DNA of 64,000 nucleotides from Streptomyces sp. NBC_01217 (GTDB lineage: Bacteria; Actinomycetota; Actinomycetes; Streptomycetales; Streptomycetaceae): assembly GCF_035994185.1 (NCBI RefSeq), contig NZ_CP108538.1, positions 7,257,501 through 7,321,500 of the forward strand. Direction: 5' to 3'. A program made the translations under genes and the position numbers. Position 1 is the stretch's first letter. Every line of letters starts with the position of its first letter. The notes under the pieces were generated by a model. It had not been told where the DNA came from. It was given only the letters and a program-made list of their open reading frames with translations, and ran no database searches. This document shows, one piece after another, positions 16,271 to 25,191 of the stretch.

Positions 16271-17703
16271 CGACCGACCTCACCCACCAGCCCGCCCACG
16301 TCCAGCTCCAGGCACTGGACCGCCGCGAGATCTCCAGCCGCGAGCTGCTCGACCTCCATCTCGGCCGGATTGATGCCTGCCACGTCAACGCTGTCGTCAC
16401 CCGTGACGACGACGCGGCCCGGACCGCCGCACGAGCGGCAGACGAACGCCGCGCCCGGAACGAGAGCAGCGGGACCCTCGACGGCCTTCCCCTCACGATC
16501 AAGGACAGCTTCGAGACGGCCGGCCTACGCACCACCAGTGGCGCCGAGGACCTGGCTCATCACGTACCCGCACGGGACGCCGACGCGGTCGCCCGGCTGC
16601 GCCATCAAGGCGCCGTGATCATGGGTAAGACGAACACGCCGGCGTACTGCCAGGACCTGCACACCGACAACAGGCTGTTCGGCCGCACGCTCAACCCCCA
16701 CGACTCCGAGCGCACCGCCGGCGGCTCCTCCGGCGGTCCCGCCGCCGCGGTCGCCGCCCACCTGACTCCCGCCGACCTCGGCAGCGACCTCGCCGGCTCA
16801 CTGCGGCTTCCGGCTCACTACTGCGGCGTCTACGGCCTGCGCCCCACGCATGGACTCGTCCCGGCTCGCGGCCACATCCCCCGCCCGCCGGGATGGATCA
16901 CCAGCAGCGACATGGTCACCCCCGGCCCCCTGGCACGCCACCCCCGCGACCTCGATCTGCTCCTCGACGCGCTGACAACACCGTCACCCGCCGAGAACAG
17001 CCCCTGGCGCGTTAAACTGCCCACGGCGTACCGCGGCATCGGCCAGCTCCGCGTGGCGGTGTGGGCCGAGGACGCACGCTGCCCCGTCGACCGCGAAACT
17101 GCCGATGCTCTTGCCACCGTCGAGCAGGCACTAGCCTCCGCCGGCACGAACGTCCGCCGCACCACAGGACCGGTCGGCTTCACCGACTCTCTCCGACTGT
17201 TCGAGCAGCTCCTCCACGCCACCGCGACGGCCGCCACCGACGACGAAGCCGGCGCGGCCGAGCTCGCGGCAGCGCGAAATCTGCAAGACGATGACGCGAG
17301 CCCACGGGCTGCCATTCTCCGGCGCCGGACGCAGACGCACCGAGTCTGGCTCCGCGCCAACGAGGAGCGCCTCCGGCTTAGGGAGACCTGGCAGCGGTTC
17401 TTCGCCGACGCCGAGCACGATGTACTCATCACCCCGGCCGCCCCCACTCCCGCAATCCCGGCCGGCACCCGCGCTTTCACGGTCGATGGCGTCGAGTGGA
17501 ACTTCTTCGACCAGACCGGCTGGGCCAACCTCACCAGCCACGTTGGTCTACCCAGCCTGGTCATACCTGTTGCGCGAAACGTGGAGGGGCTCCCGATCGG
17601 CGTGCAGCTTGTGGGGCCGTCTTACTCGGACCGGACATTGCTTGCAATAGCCGAAGACCTGGCGTCGCTTCTCGGAGGGATGGCCGGGGGAATCAGTCTT
17701 TGA
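16267..17703 (+). CDS. Amidase signature family enzyme
   Basis: 478 residues. The Ser-cisSer-Lys triad is visible: Lys79 in LTIKDSFE, Ser154 in AGGSSGGPAAAVAA, and the nucleophile Ser178 in SDLAGSLRLPAH. The rest of the fold (VYGLRPTHGLVP, ITPAAPTPAIPAG, LPSLVIPVA, GVQLVGPSYSDRTLLAIAE) is complete. It hydrolyses an amide bond; the substrate cannot be deduced. The ATG overlaps the membrane protein stop, making it the fourth gene of the XRE operon, so it may act on a signal or small molecule handled by that membrane protein. Confidence 0.85.
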   Translation: MTTDLTHQPAHVQLQALDRREISSRELLDLHLGRIDACHVNAVVTRDDDAARTAARAADERRARNESSGTLDGLPLTIKDSFETAGLRTTSGAEDLAHHVPARDADAVARLRHQGAVIMGKTNTPAYCQDLHTDNRLFGRTLNPHDSERTAGGSSGGPAAAVAAHLTPADLGSDLAGSLRLPAHYCGVYGLRPTHGLVPARGHIPRPPGWITSSDMVTPGPLARHPRDLDLLLDALTTPSPAENSPWRVKLPTAYRGIGQLRVAVWAEDARCPVDRETADALATVEQALASAGTNVRRTTGPVGFTDSLRLFEQLLHATATAATDDEAGAAELAAARNLQDDDASPRAAILRRRTQTHRVWLRANEERLRLRETWQRFFADAEHDVLITPAAPTPAIPAGTRAFTVDGVEWNFFDQTGWANLTSHVGLPSLVIPVARNVEGLPIGVQLVGPSYSDRTLLAIAEDLASLLGGMAGGISL

Positions 17704-17739
17704 CGCCGTTGGCCAGAGGGACGCGGGTCGGCCAAACGG

Positions 17740-17963
17740 AGGTGCTGCACGAGTTGCGCGCGCCGCTGCGCCGACGGCCGCTTCTCGATCGAAGTAGGTG
17801 TGCTCGGGGTAGTCGACGCCGTGCCGGCCGGGGAGGCGGTGGACCTCCTCGTCCACGCTGAGGCGGATGGGTGGCCGGATGCGCGGATGTCGATGAGTTC
17901 ATCGCCGCAGTCCTGGACAGGGATGGCGGCGACACGGGGGTCGGACATCAGCACGATCTTCAA
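17740..17963 (-). pseudogene. Frameshifted fragment, D-Ala-D-Ala dipeptidase-like start
   Basis: On the minus strand the frame begins KIVLMSDPRVAAIPVQDCG, which resembles the N-terminus of VanX-like M15 dipeptidases. After about 35 codons the sensible reading shifts frame to VDEEVHRLPGRHGVDYPEH and then fades. No catalytic motif remains. It is a remnant next to the broken transporter gene. Confidence 0.4.
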
Positions 17964-18083
17964 CTACGTTTCCTCTGGGGTGAGCTGGCGGCGGTGTGCC
18001 GGCGGGCTGGGTGACGGGGAGCGGTTGCCGAGGCGGGCGCGCGGTCCGCGCGGGAAGTCTTCGGTGCGGTGGGTTGAGGTCAT
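17964..18083 (-). CDS. Possible 39-aa peptide downstream of the MFS gene
   Basis: The ATG (18081-18083) overlaps the stop of the transporter fragment in ATGA fashion. The product is Arg/Pro-rich with no recognisable domain. The coupling is the only argument for it. Confidence 0.25.
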   Translation of the reverse strand: MTSTHRTEDFPRGPRARLGNRSPSPSPPAHRRQLTPEET

Positions 18084-18573
18084 GGGGCGGCCAGGCGCAG
18101 GGTGCGGATCGAGGTGAGGGCGAGGCGCATCGGCGGCAACACGAGCAGGCAGGCCCCGAGGGACAGGGTGGTACGCAGGCCCAGGGTGGTGCCGGCGTAG
18201 CCCGCGAGGAGGGCGGCGAAGGGGCGCAACCCGAACGCCGTCCACTGGCCGGTTGCCTGCATGCGGCCTTGCATGTCGGGCGCGCAGGCCCGTTGGCGGA
18301 CGGTGCGCTGGGTCAGGCCATGCGTGACCGCGCCGAAGAGCTGCGCGAACAGGCCGCAGCCGATGCCGAGTTGCCCGGCGAGCCCGGGGCTGGCGAGCAG
18401 GAGAGGGAGTTGGCTGGCGGGCGCCAGGGCCAGCGCGGTGATCATGACCGGGCCCGCTCCGTAGCGTGAGGTGAGACGGGGCGTGGTGAGGGAGGCCAGG
18501 AATCCTCCGCTCGCGCCGATGCTCATGACCACGGCGAACGCCTGCGGTGACCAGTGCAGTTCGCGGAGCAGGT
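18080..18573 (-). pseudogene. C-terminal half of a split MFS transporter
   Basis: Reads LRELHWSPQAFAVVMSIG through several transmembrane helices (GAGPVMITALALAPASQ, GIGCGLFAQLFGAVTHG, ALLAGYAGTTLGL) to a normal stop. It is the second half of an MFS exporter and has no start codon of its own. The missing N-terminal half lies at the right edge of the window (63,768 onward), in the same strand and exact reading frame. Joining the two at the shared 5-bp core restores ...WVVYLLRELHWSP.... The intervening 45 kb is therefore an insertion. Confidence 0.85.
18569..18573. repeat. Left attachment core CAGGT
   Basis: The 5-bp CAGGT at 18569-18573 recurs in direct orientation at 63763-63767. These are the only bases shared by the two transporter junctions and are the likely crossover core of the island. 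Confidence 0.75.
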
Positions 18574-18606
18574 TTGTTTCAGCACTGGCCGTGTCCCACG
18601 CAGGCT

Positions 18607-18625
18607 GTGTTGCTTTACAGCTGAG
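18607..18625. repeat. Left subterminal recombinase-type motif
   Basis: GTGTTGCTTTACAGCTGAG lies 34 bp inside the left core. It matches, in inverted orientation, two right-end motifs. The first ten bases after the left core (TTGTTTCAGC) also resemble the right tip (TTGTTCCCGC). Confidence 0.6.
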
Positions 18626-18892
18626 CTGCTGATTGGGCCTGTGTCGCATTCGCACAGCTCATCGTGTCGCTTTCTCCTGGCCAGCACGTGACGAAGCCCA
18701 CACTCTAGCGAGCGGTTTGGTGTTCGGGGTCAGGACGACGAACCTCCTGCTCGCGGGCGCGGCTTGGCCGGATGCGCGCGCCGGGATCCCAGAGGGCTGT
18801 CCGGAAGCTCAGCCGAGTTCGGGGGCTTCTCGGCGGACGGAACCGGGGGCGCGGCCTGCGGGGCGGTCGGCGCGGGCCGAGGAGGTCAGCTG

Positions 18893-19112
18893 CTAGGGGA
18901 AGCCGGTGACCATCACGCCGGAGGTGAAGAGCAGGCGGCTCTTGAGCCAGAGGCCGGACTGGTTGTGGAGGAGGTTCTCCCACCAGTCGCCGACGGCGTA
19001 TTCAGGGACGAAGACGGCGACGAAGTCGCGAGGCTCTCGCAGCGGATGGAGCGGACGTATTCGACGACCGGGCGGGTCGCTTCACGGCAGGGGAGTCGAT
19101 GGTGCCACGACC
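18893..19112 (-). pseudogene. C-terminal remnant of an APC-family permease
   Basis: The minus strand reads RPVVEYVRSIRCESL in one frame. A frameshift then gives DFVAVFVPEYAVGDWWENLL and LLFTSGVMVTGFP to a stop. This is the conserved cytosolic C-terminus of actinobacterial amino-acid/polyamine permeases. The transmembrane body is missing. A decayed fragment just inside the left island end. Confidence 0.55.
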
Positions 19113-19237
19113 GGCACACCCCCGACGGAGCGGTGATAACTATAGGGGCCTAGGGGTTGAAAGTATCGGATGCATGGGGCAGGGTGTGGATAGTTGCAGG
19201 GCAAGTGGCCCGGACTATCCGTCTATTGGGGGCATTC

Positions 19238-19984
19238 ATGATCCATATCACGCTCGGGGCGATGCGCTATGTCAACCCGAAGGAGGACCAGCTGGGCCGT
19301 GACCATGTCGGCTGGGACCCGGACATGGACGACGAGGCACTGTTCCGCGCCAACCGGGGATGCTGGGTGCTGGGCGAACGAGCCGACCGGGAGCAGTACG
19401 CCCTGCTGTCCTTTCAGGGCATCGTGCGCCAGGCGATCGAGATCGACCGCCTGGTTGCGGTCTCCGGCGGCCGCCGGGCGATCGAGGGCCGATTCCTTGA
19501 GGCTGGGCACCCGGTTCACGACGTGTACGTCGGAAAGCCCCAACCGGTCGAGCCGACCCGCAACCCAGTGACGTACTTCGAGTCCCCGCACGCGGCCCGG
19601 ATGTGCGGCTGCGGCTGCGGCGCGCCGGTCACCCTGGGCTGGTTCCTGACCGGGCACGACCAGAAGGCCCTGCACGACCGCGTCGCCAAGATCGGCACGG
19701 TCCGCGAGTTCATCGACTGGTTCGACCGCATCTACACCGAGGATGTCCGGACCATGTCGTCCAGGATCGTCTCCATCGCTCCGCACGCGAACGACAAGAG
19801 CGCGTGCAGCGCGCATGGCGCCTCGGCGAAGTGCACACCCCTCATCGCCGACGTGGTACTGAGTGACGCCGCCAGCGAGCACGTGGAATGGGCCGTATGT
19901 GCCCGCTGGCTCCGTGAGAACCCCGACGCGGCAGCCTGGCTGGAAAGCCGTCCGGAAGCCGCAGCACTGTTGAACGCCTCCTGA
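19238..19984 (+). CDS. Hypothetical protein with CGCGCG motif, 248 aa
   Basis: ATG 19238 follows GGGGG at 6 bases; the frame is open further upstream but without coding character. The N-terminal half has MRYVNPKEDQLGRDHVGW and FRANRGCWVLGERA. The centre has the striking MCGCGCGAPVTLGWFLTGHDQ, and a later pair of cysteines (SACSAHGASAKC) could complete a metal site. I do not recognise a family. Two other cysteines (VCARW, GCWVL) are scattered. It stands alone between decayed genes, first intact gene of the island, so a role in the element cannot be assigned. Confidence 0.65.
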   Translation: MIHITLGAMRYVNPKEDQLGRDHVGWDPDMDDEALFRANRGCWVLGERADREQYALLSFQGIVRQAIEIDRLVAVSGGRRAIEGRFLEAGHPVHDVYVGKPQPVEPTRNPVTYFESPHAARMCGCGCGAPVTLGWFLTGHDQKALHDRVAKIGTVREFIDWFDRIYTEDVRTMSSRIVSIAPHANDKSACSAHGASAKCTPLIADVVLSDAASEHVEWAVCARWLRENPDAAAWLESRPEAAALLNAS

Positions 19985-20008
19985 TCCCCGTCGGGAGCCG
20001 GCCGGCGG

Positions 20009-20557
20009 CTATTTGTCCGGACGGGACCCGGCGCTGGCGTAGTAGAGGGACCGGGCCTGCTTGACGCAGTCCAAAGCGGTGCCGTGCTCGGCTCCGTCGA
20101 CGTTCAGCGGCGGGCGGAGACGGGAGATCAGCGCCGTCTCCAGCGGGACGGGATCGTGGTACTCGCTCCAGGTGAGAGTGAGGTGCCGGTGCATCCAGTC
20201 GGTGAGGCGCTGCTCGTCCTCGCCGACCAGGACGACGCGGTCGGTCCAGACGGTGCGGTAGCCCTCGGCGGACATCAGCAGTCCGGCCAGGGTGCGGCGC
20301 AGGGTGGAGCGGCCGGAGTCCCTCAGGTGGTTCGAGACGATGCGGGACCGCAGCCGCTTGGCCTTGCCCACGTACAGAAGCCGCAGCTCAGGGCGGCCAG
20401 AGTTGGCGGGACCGGCGAAGGGGGCCAGCACTTCGGCTGGTGCCCACCAGGCGTACAGGCCCGCCGTGGTGGGCAGGTCGGTGACCGCAGTGTCCAGGGT
20501 GCGTGGCGTGGAGAGCAGGTCGGTTTCGGTCTGCCGGACGATGACGTCGTTGAGCAT
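20009..20557 (-). CDS. GIY-YIG nuclease-domain protein
   Basis: 182 residues. The GIY-YIG signature appears as AGLYAWW (about 32-38) and [21 protein letters not shown] (about 58-78). The catalytic Arg is in the second half of that block, and a later [16 protein letters not shown] segment holds the metal-binding Glu and the Asn of the fold. Such stand-alone domains are found in repair and mobile-element proteins. No obvious partner is coupled. ATG at 20557. Confidence 0.75.
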   Translation of the reverse strand: MLNDVIVRQTETDLLSTPRTLDTAVTDLPTTAGLYAWWAPAEVLAPFAGPANSGRPELRLLYVGKAKRLRSRIVSNHLRDSGRSTLRRTLAGLLMSAEGYRTVWTDRVVLVGEDEQRLTDWMHRHLTLTWSEYHDPVPLETALISRLRPPLNVDGAEHGTALDCVKQARSLYYASAGSRPDK

Positions 20558-20614
20558 GGACGCACCCTAGGCCGGACCGAGCAGGTCTGTCCGCGTTTCA
20601 GGTGGCGCGGGCGT

Positions 20615-20817
20615 TCAGCCTGTGTGCTCGCACAGGATGTGGGTCCTGCGTTCCACGAGCACGGGCACGTAGCCGCAAACGGCACGGTCTTCAGGGAGGC
20701 GCAGGCCGTGACGACCGCGGTCTCGATCTCGTCGGGTGTGTGGGTGTCGCCGTGTGAGGTCTTGAGGTGCTCGGTGACGTGCTGGATGGCGATGTCCTCG
20801 TCCAGTTCGATCAGCAT
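20615..20817 (-). pseudogene. Frameshifted three-helix-bundle protein
   Basis: ATG 20817 reads LIELDEDIAIQHVTEHLK and ETAVVTACASLK. A one-base frameshift then gives DRAVCGYVPVLVERRTHIL to a TGA. The pattern is the actinobacterial three-helix-bundle domain, also present as the N-terminal domain of the ArsC at 42604-43320. Inactivated by the frameshift unless programmed shifting occurs. Confidence 0.6.
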
Positions 20818-20908
20818 GGCTTCCCTCGTGGGGCCGGGGCTTGGTGAAGCTCTTTCGGGCACGGCCCCCGACAGCACCGTTTGGACATTCCTCGGCCGCC
20901 CTGGCTCG

Positions 20909-21101
20909 GGGACCGGCGGCGGACTGGTCAACATGACCCGCGGGGTGGGCACCGCACTCGGCGTCGCCCTGGCCGACCCTCGCCCTGCATCTGGGCGGCG
21001 CGGCGGGAGGCGAGCGATGGGCCGTGCTCGTCCTGTTGTGCGTCGGGCTCGCGGCCGTCGGCGCCGCGGCGGCCGGGGTCCCGCCGGAACGGCGTTTTTG
21101 A
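20909..21101 (+). pseudogene. C-terminal remnant of an EmrB/QacA-type MFS transporter
   Basis: Plus-strand frame GTGGGLVNMTRGVGTALGVAL, then a frameshift to TLALHLGG and AVLVLLCVGLAAVGAAAAG, ending in TGA at 21099-21101. Only the last transmembrane segments remain. The following 270 bp up to the PAP2 gene hold nothing recognisable. Confidence 0.5.
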
Positions 21102-21378
21102 TGAGGCGTGAACCCGTCGGGGATACACGGCCGTGGGCGCGGGACGTTGCCGTGGCTGCCGCCGACCTGGCGGTCACCGTGGGGGCCTGGGCTGCTAACC
21201 CATCTCCGATGGCTGGGCGCGCGCCGGCAGGGCTGTGGCTTGTCCTCGCCCTGAGGCAGGGGCGGCTGGCGTTGCGGGCCCGCCGAAGTGCGGTGCGGCG
21301 TGACGTGCGCCAAGGGCCGGACGGTTGGTGAGCGCACGGCCGGATCGGACATCTGGCCGAGGTCAACTTCCGGGACGG

Positions 21379-22212
21379 TCAGCGCGCGGCCGCGCCGACC
21401 GGCAACCGCAGTGACGGATAGGCCCGGCGGCCGGTGAGCAACCGCTGGAGCAGGGATGCCACGGCAAGGGTCGCGGCACCGGCGAGGGCATCGGTGACGA
21501 AGTGGTTGGCGGTGGCCAGGATGACGGTGAAAGTCGCCAGTGGATAGCAGGCTCCCAGCACCCGCACCCAGGTGCGGCGGGCCAGGAAGACCAAGGTCAG
21601 ACCGGACCAGGTCGACCAGATGATGTGCACCGAGGGCATGGCGGCGTACTGGTTGGACAGCGATGCCACGTCTCCGGATGCCCAGGAGCCCCACGTGTGG
21701 TGGGTGACCACGGTGTCGACGAAGCCCTGCCCGGTCAGGAACCGGGGCGGGGCGGTGGCGCAGAACGCGAAGCCGACCAGAGCCAGCAGGGTGGCCGCGT
21801 ACAGGGCGGTGCGCACCGAGCGGTAGCGGTCGGAGTGGCGGACGTACAGCCACACCAGCACGGCGGTGGTGACGATGAAGTGCAGGGTGGCGTAGTAGTA
21901 GTTCATCCCCACGATCAGCCAGTCCACCTTGTCGGCCGCGTGGTTGACCGCCAGCTCGATGTTCACGTGCAGGGTGTGCTCAGTGTCCAGAATCTCGTGG
22001 GCGCGGTGAAGGGCGGTGGTGCGGTGGGAGGGCACGGCGTTGCGGGTGAGGGTGTAGGCCCAGTACAGCAGCGCGGTGAAGGCCAGCTCCACCCACAGCC
22101 GGGGCCGGGTGACCGGCCGCAGCCGGGCGGGCAGCAGCGGGCCGATGTGCCGGCCCGTGTAGGGCTGTTCGGTCGCGGCCGGTGATGCCTCTGTGTCCGG
22201 GACGGACGTCAC
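21379..22212 (-). CDS. PAP2-family membrane phosphatase/phosphotransferase
   Basis: 277 residues from GTG 22212, overlapping the lgt stop. Five to six transmembrane helices. The acid phosphatase motifs are present as the central AAMPSVHIIWSTW and the C-terminal ATANHFVTDALAG, which hold the two catalytic histidines and the aspartate. This is the PAP2_3 (inositolphosphotransferase-like) branch. It acts on a lipid phosphate at the outer membrane face. The overlap with lgt suggests a joint role in lipid or lipoprotein processing. Confidence 0.8.
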   Translation of the reverse strand: MTSVPDTEASPAATEQPYTGRHIGPLLPARLRPVTRPRLWVELAFTALLYWAYTLTRNAVPSHRTTALHRAHEILDTEHTLHVNIELAVNHAADKVDWLIVGMNYYYATLHFIVTTAVLVWLYVRHSDRYRSVRTALYAATLLALVGFAFCATAPPRFLTGQGFVDTVVTHHTWGSWASGDVASLSNQYAAMPSVHIIWSTWSGLTLVFLARRTWVRVLGACYPLATFTVILATANHFVTDALAGAATLAVASLLQRLLTGRRAYPSLRLPVGAAAR

Positions 22213-23093
22213 GACCGCGTCCCGCCGGACACCTGGGCGGGCTCTGGCACCCCTTCTTCCCCCTCCTCGCCCGGGTATGGCGCGTCGTCGTCCGGGCGCG
22301 GACGGCGGGTGATGATCAGGTACACCAGCGCGCCGGTGAACAGCGCCAAGGACACCCAGTCGTTGAGCCGCAGGCCCAGGAAGTGGTTGGCGTGGTCGAT
22401 GCGCAGCGCCTCGATCCAGGCTCGGCCGGCGGTGTAGGCGAGCACGTAGCAGGCGAACAGCCGTCCCCTGCGCAGTCGTTGGTGCCAGCGGCTGTCGAGG
22501 AACAGCAGTAGCGCCATCACGGCCAGGTTCCACAGCGACTCGTACAGGAAGGTGGGGTGGTACAGGGCGATGTCCGGGCTGTCGGCGGGCCGGTTCGCAG
22601 GGTTGATGTACAGCGCCCATGGCAGATCGGTGGGACGGCCGTACAACTCCTGGTTGAAGTAGTTGCCCCAGCGGCCGATCGCCTGCGCCAGCACCAGACC
22701 GGGCGCGACGGCGTCGGCGAAGTCGGCGAGCTTGATGCCGCGGCGACGGCATCCCAGCCAGGCGCCGACCGCGCCGAGCGCGACTGCGCCGGGGATGCCC
22801 AGGCCGCCGTCCCAGATGTAGAGGGCGCGGATGGGCTGCTTGCCGGCGGTGAAGTACAACTCCGGGTCGGTGATCACGTGGTAGAGGCGGCCGCCGACCA
22901 CCCCGAACGGCACCGCCCAGATCGCGATGTCCGCGATGTCCTCCCGGCGGCAACCCCGGGCCTCCCAGCGGCGGCCGGTCAGCCACACGGCGGTGAAGAT
23001 GCCGGCCAGGATGAACAGCGCGTACGCGCGAATCGGCACCGGTCCGAGGTGCCACACGCCCTGGGAGGGACTGGGCAGGAACGCCAGGTTCAT
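22209..23093 (-). CDS. lgt: Prolipoprotein diacylglyceryl transferase
   Basis: 294 residues with about seven transmembrane helices. The Lgt signature is RWGNYFNQELYG, preceded by IAIWAVPFGVVGGRLYHVI with the conserved Arg and His-Val region. Lgt attaches diacylglycerol from phosphatidylglycerol to the lipobox cysteine of prelipoproteins. ATG 23093 is chosen over an upstream ATG because homologues start near MNLAFLPSPS. Since it lies on the island, it is probably a second copy besides a chromosomal lgt. Confidence 0.9.
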   Translation of the reverse strand: MNLAFLPSPSQGVWHLGPVPIRAYALFILAGIFTAVWLTGRRWEARGCRREDIADIAIWAVPFGVVGGRLYHVITDPELYFTAGKQPIRALYIWDGGLGIPGAVALGAVGAWLGCRRRGIKLADFADAVAPGLVLAQAIGRWGNYFNQELYGRPTDLPWALYINPANRPADSPDIALYHPTFLYESLWNLAVMALLLFLDSRWHQRLRRGRLFACYVLAYTAGRAWIEALRIDHANHFLGLRLNDWVSLALFTGALVYLIITRRPRPDDDAPYPGEEGEEGVPEPAQVSGGTRS

Positions 23094-23236
23094 GAGCTCG
23101 ACCGTTCTGCATGTGCGAGGCCCGACGACGTGCCGGGGAAGACCCGCCCGACAATACATCGGACACCGAAGTACCTGGCGGTCGGAGCCCAGGATGAAGG
23201 GCAGGCACCCGCGGGCCGTCCCGTTAGTCTTGCCGC

Positions 23237-23743
23237 ATGTCCGCGCAGCCCCGCTCCGAAACTCCCGCGTCCCGGCCAGCCGCCGAGGCGTCGGACGCCC
23301 GGCTGCTCACCGAGGCCGTCACCCGGCTGCGCCGCGCGCTACGCGCCTCGATCCGCACCGACTACCCGTGGGAGACCCTCCCCATGGCGCAGGTCGAACT
23401 GCTGCAGGTGCTCGGCGAGCACTCACCGGCCCGGATCAGTGATGTGGCCGCCCGCCAGCGCCTGGCGCCCAGCACCGTCAGCGGTCTGATCGGTCAGATG
23501 ATCACTGCGGGGCTGGTCGTCCGCGAGGTCGACCCCGCCGACCGCCGCGCCTCCGTCGTCACCCTCACCGATGCCGGACGCGAGCAGCTCGCCGCCTGGA
23601 CCGCGGCTCATGAACGCCGTATGGATACGGCACTCGGTGCCCTCAACGAGGGTGCACGCGTGGCCATCGCGGGTGCGCTGCCGGCCCTCTTCCAGCTCGC
23701 CGAGGAGCTGGGCGAGCCGGGCGCCGACCCGACGGCGGGCTGA
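23237..23743 (+). CDS. MarR-family transcriptional regulator
   Basis: 168 residues. Winged helix: LPMAQVELLQVLGEHSPARISDVAARQRLAPSTVSGLIGQM, wing EVDPADRRASVVTLTDAGRE. It is divergent from lgt/PAP2 with 143 bp between the starts, so it probably controls that pair. The ligand is unknown. Confidence 0.85.
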   Translation: MSAQPRSETPASRPAAEASDARLLTEAVTRLRRALRASIRTDYPWETLPMAQVELLQVLGEHSPARISDVAARQRLAPSTVSGLIGQMITAGLVVREVDPADRRASVVTLTDAGREQLAAWTAAHERRMDTALGALNEGARVAIAGALPALFQLAEELGEPGADPTAG

Positions 23744-24078
23744 CGCACGGGATCACGCCGCAGTGCCGGGCCGTTGCCCGGTGGGCTCGTCCTGGCCGGC
23801 GGGCACGTGGGACCCCGCCGCTTGCGGGGTGTGCTCGACCATCGTCAGGAGAGCTTCGCTGCGAGCAGAGTGGTCCTGGAGTGCAGCCGAGACATGGGGC
23901 GAGGAAGGCGCCGGGCTCCAGGTCGCGCAGGACAGGGGCACCGAGTTCCGGGACAAGAGGTGCGTCCTCGGTGCGTTCGACGGTGTCCAACAGAAAGCGG
24001 CGTCCCGGGGTGAGTCGTACGGAGGTCGTGTAGACCGGCAGCTCGCGTCCGGCCTGTGCGAAGCGACCCAGCATCGGG
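23744..24078. other. Decayed stretch before the ctaG fragment
   Basis: A minus-strand frame (PVYTTSVRLTPGRRFLLDTVER...) has some coding character over about 60 codons but lacks a start, a ribosome binding site and any known domain. Probably a remnant whose junction near 24,075 also removed the N-terminal half of ctaG. Confidence 0.35.
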
Positions 24079-24237
24079 ATGTACGCGCCGCTGGGACTGG
24101 TGCTCGCGGCGCCCGTCACGCTGCTGCTGCGCAACCTTCCCGCCGGCCAGGGGCGCCGCCTGACCGGCCTGGTCCAGAGCAGGCCGCTGCACGTACTGGC
24201 CAACCCGGTCACCGCGCTGCTGCTCAGCGTCGGGACA

Positions 24238-25191
24238 CTAGGTGTATTGCCCTGTGAGGTTGGGGACGCGGCTGGCGGGTGGTTGGCCTGCGAGCGCGGT
24301 GTGTCCGCGGTGGTGATTGTAGGTATGCAGCCACTGCGGGAAGGCGTCGCGTCGTTCCTGTTCCGAGCGGTAGGGGCGGGCGTAGGCCCATTCGTCGAGC
24401 AGGGTGCGGTTGAGGCGTTCGACCTTGCCGTTGGTCTGCGGACGGTAAGGCCGGGTTCGTTTGTGGGTGATCCCGGCCGCTGCGAGGGTGTTGCGCCAGG
24501 CATGGGACTTGTAGCAGGCGCCGTTGTCGGTGAGGACGCGTTCGACGGTGATCCCGCACGAGGTGAAGAAGGTCTGGGCCCGTTGCCAGAACCCGGTGGC
24601 GGTTTCCTTCTTCTCGTCGGTGAGGATTTCGCTGTAGGCGAGGCGGGAGTGGTCGTCGACGGCGGTGTGGATGTAGCTGTAGCCGGCCCCGGACCGGGTC
24701 TTCCTGCCCGCTTGGCGGCCCAGTGCTATGTGGCCGCCGCCCTCGGGGATGTTGCCGAGCTTCTTGATGTCCACGTGCACCAGTTCGCCGGGCCGGTCGC
24801 GTTCGTAGCGGCGTATGACGCGGCCGGTCGCCCGGTCGAGGTGGGTCAGGCGGGCCAGCCCGAAGCGGGTCAGGACGCGGTGGACGGTCGAGGGGACCAA
24901 GCCGAGCAGGTGGGCGATGCGGGCCGGTCCCCACCGCCGCAGGATCCGGACCTTGATGATCCGTCGTTCGGTCCGCGTCGGGGTCCGGCGTGGGCTGGTG
25001 TGCGGACGGCTTGACCGGTCCGCCATGCCCGCCTCGCCACACAGCCGGTAACGGTCCGCCCATCGCTGGGCTGTCGTTGGTGAGACCTGGAAGCGCTCGG
25101 CCGCCCGCCGCAGAGGCCAGCCGTCCTCGACGACACAACGGGCCAGACGCAGACGTCCGGTCTCGGTCAGGGGTGCATTACGGTGAGGCAC
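24238..25191 (-). CDS. IS481-family transposase
   Basis: 317 residues from GTG 25191 (homologues start near PHRNAPLTETGRLRLARCVV; a longer frame reaches 25233). N-terminal HTH (GWPLRRAAERFQVSPTTAQRW). The DDE residues lie in GELVHVDIKKLG, VERVLTDNGACYK and TNGKVERLNRTLLDEW. The TAG stop is supplied by the CTAG of the target duplication itself, so the transposase stop is created by insertion. Intact and presumably active. Confidence 0.9.
   Translation of the reverse strand: MPHRNAPLTETGRLRLARCVVEDGWPLRRAAERFQVSPTTAQRWADRYRLCGEAGMADRSSRPHTSPRRTPTRTERRIIKVRILRRWGPARIAHLLGLVPSTVHRVLTRFGLARLTHLDRATGRVIRRYERDRPGELVHVDIKKLGNIPEGGGHIALGRQAGRKTRSGAGYSYIHTAVDDHSRLAYSEILTDEKKETATGFWQRAQTFFTSCGITVERVLTDNGACYKSHAWRNTLAAAGITHKRTRPYRPQTNGKVERLNRTLLDEWAYARPYRSEQERRDAFPQWLHTYNHHRGHTALAGQPPASRVPNLTGQYT

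Noticed and set aside
18560..18700. tRNA gene as island attachment site
   Set aside because: No cloverleaf or T-loop sequence is present at either junction; both junctions are inside a transporter coding sequence.
20084..21331. 415-codon plus-strand frame across the GIY-YIG gene
   Set aside because: The first part is antisense to the GIY-YIG gene; only its last part contains the real MFS remnant reported separately.
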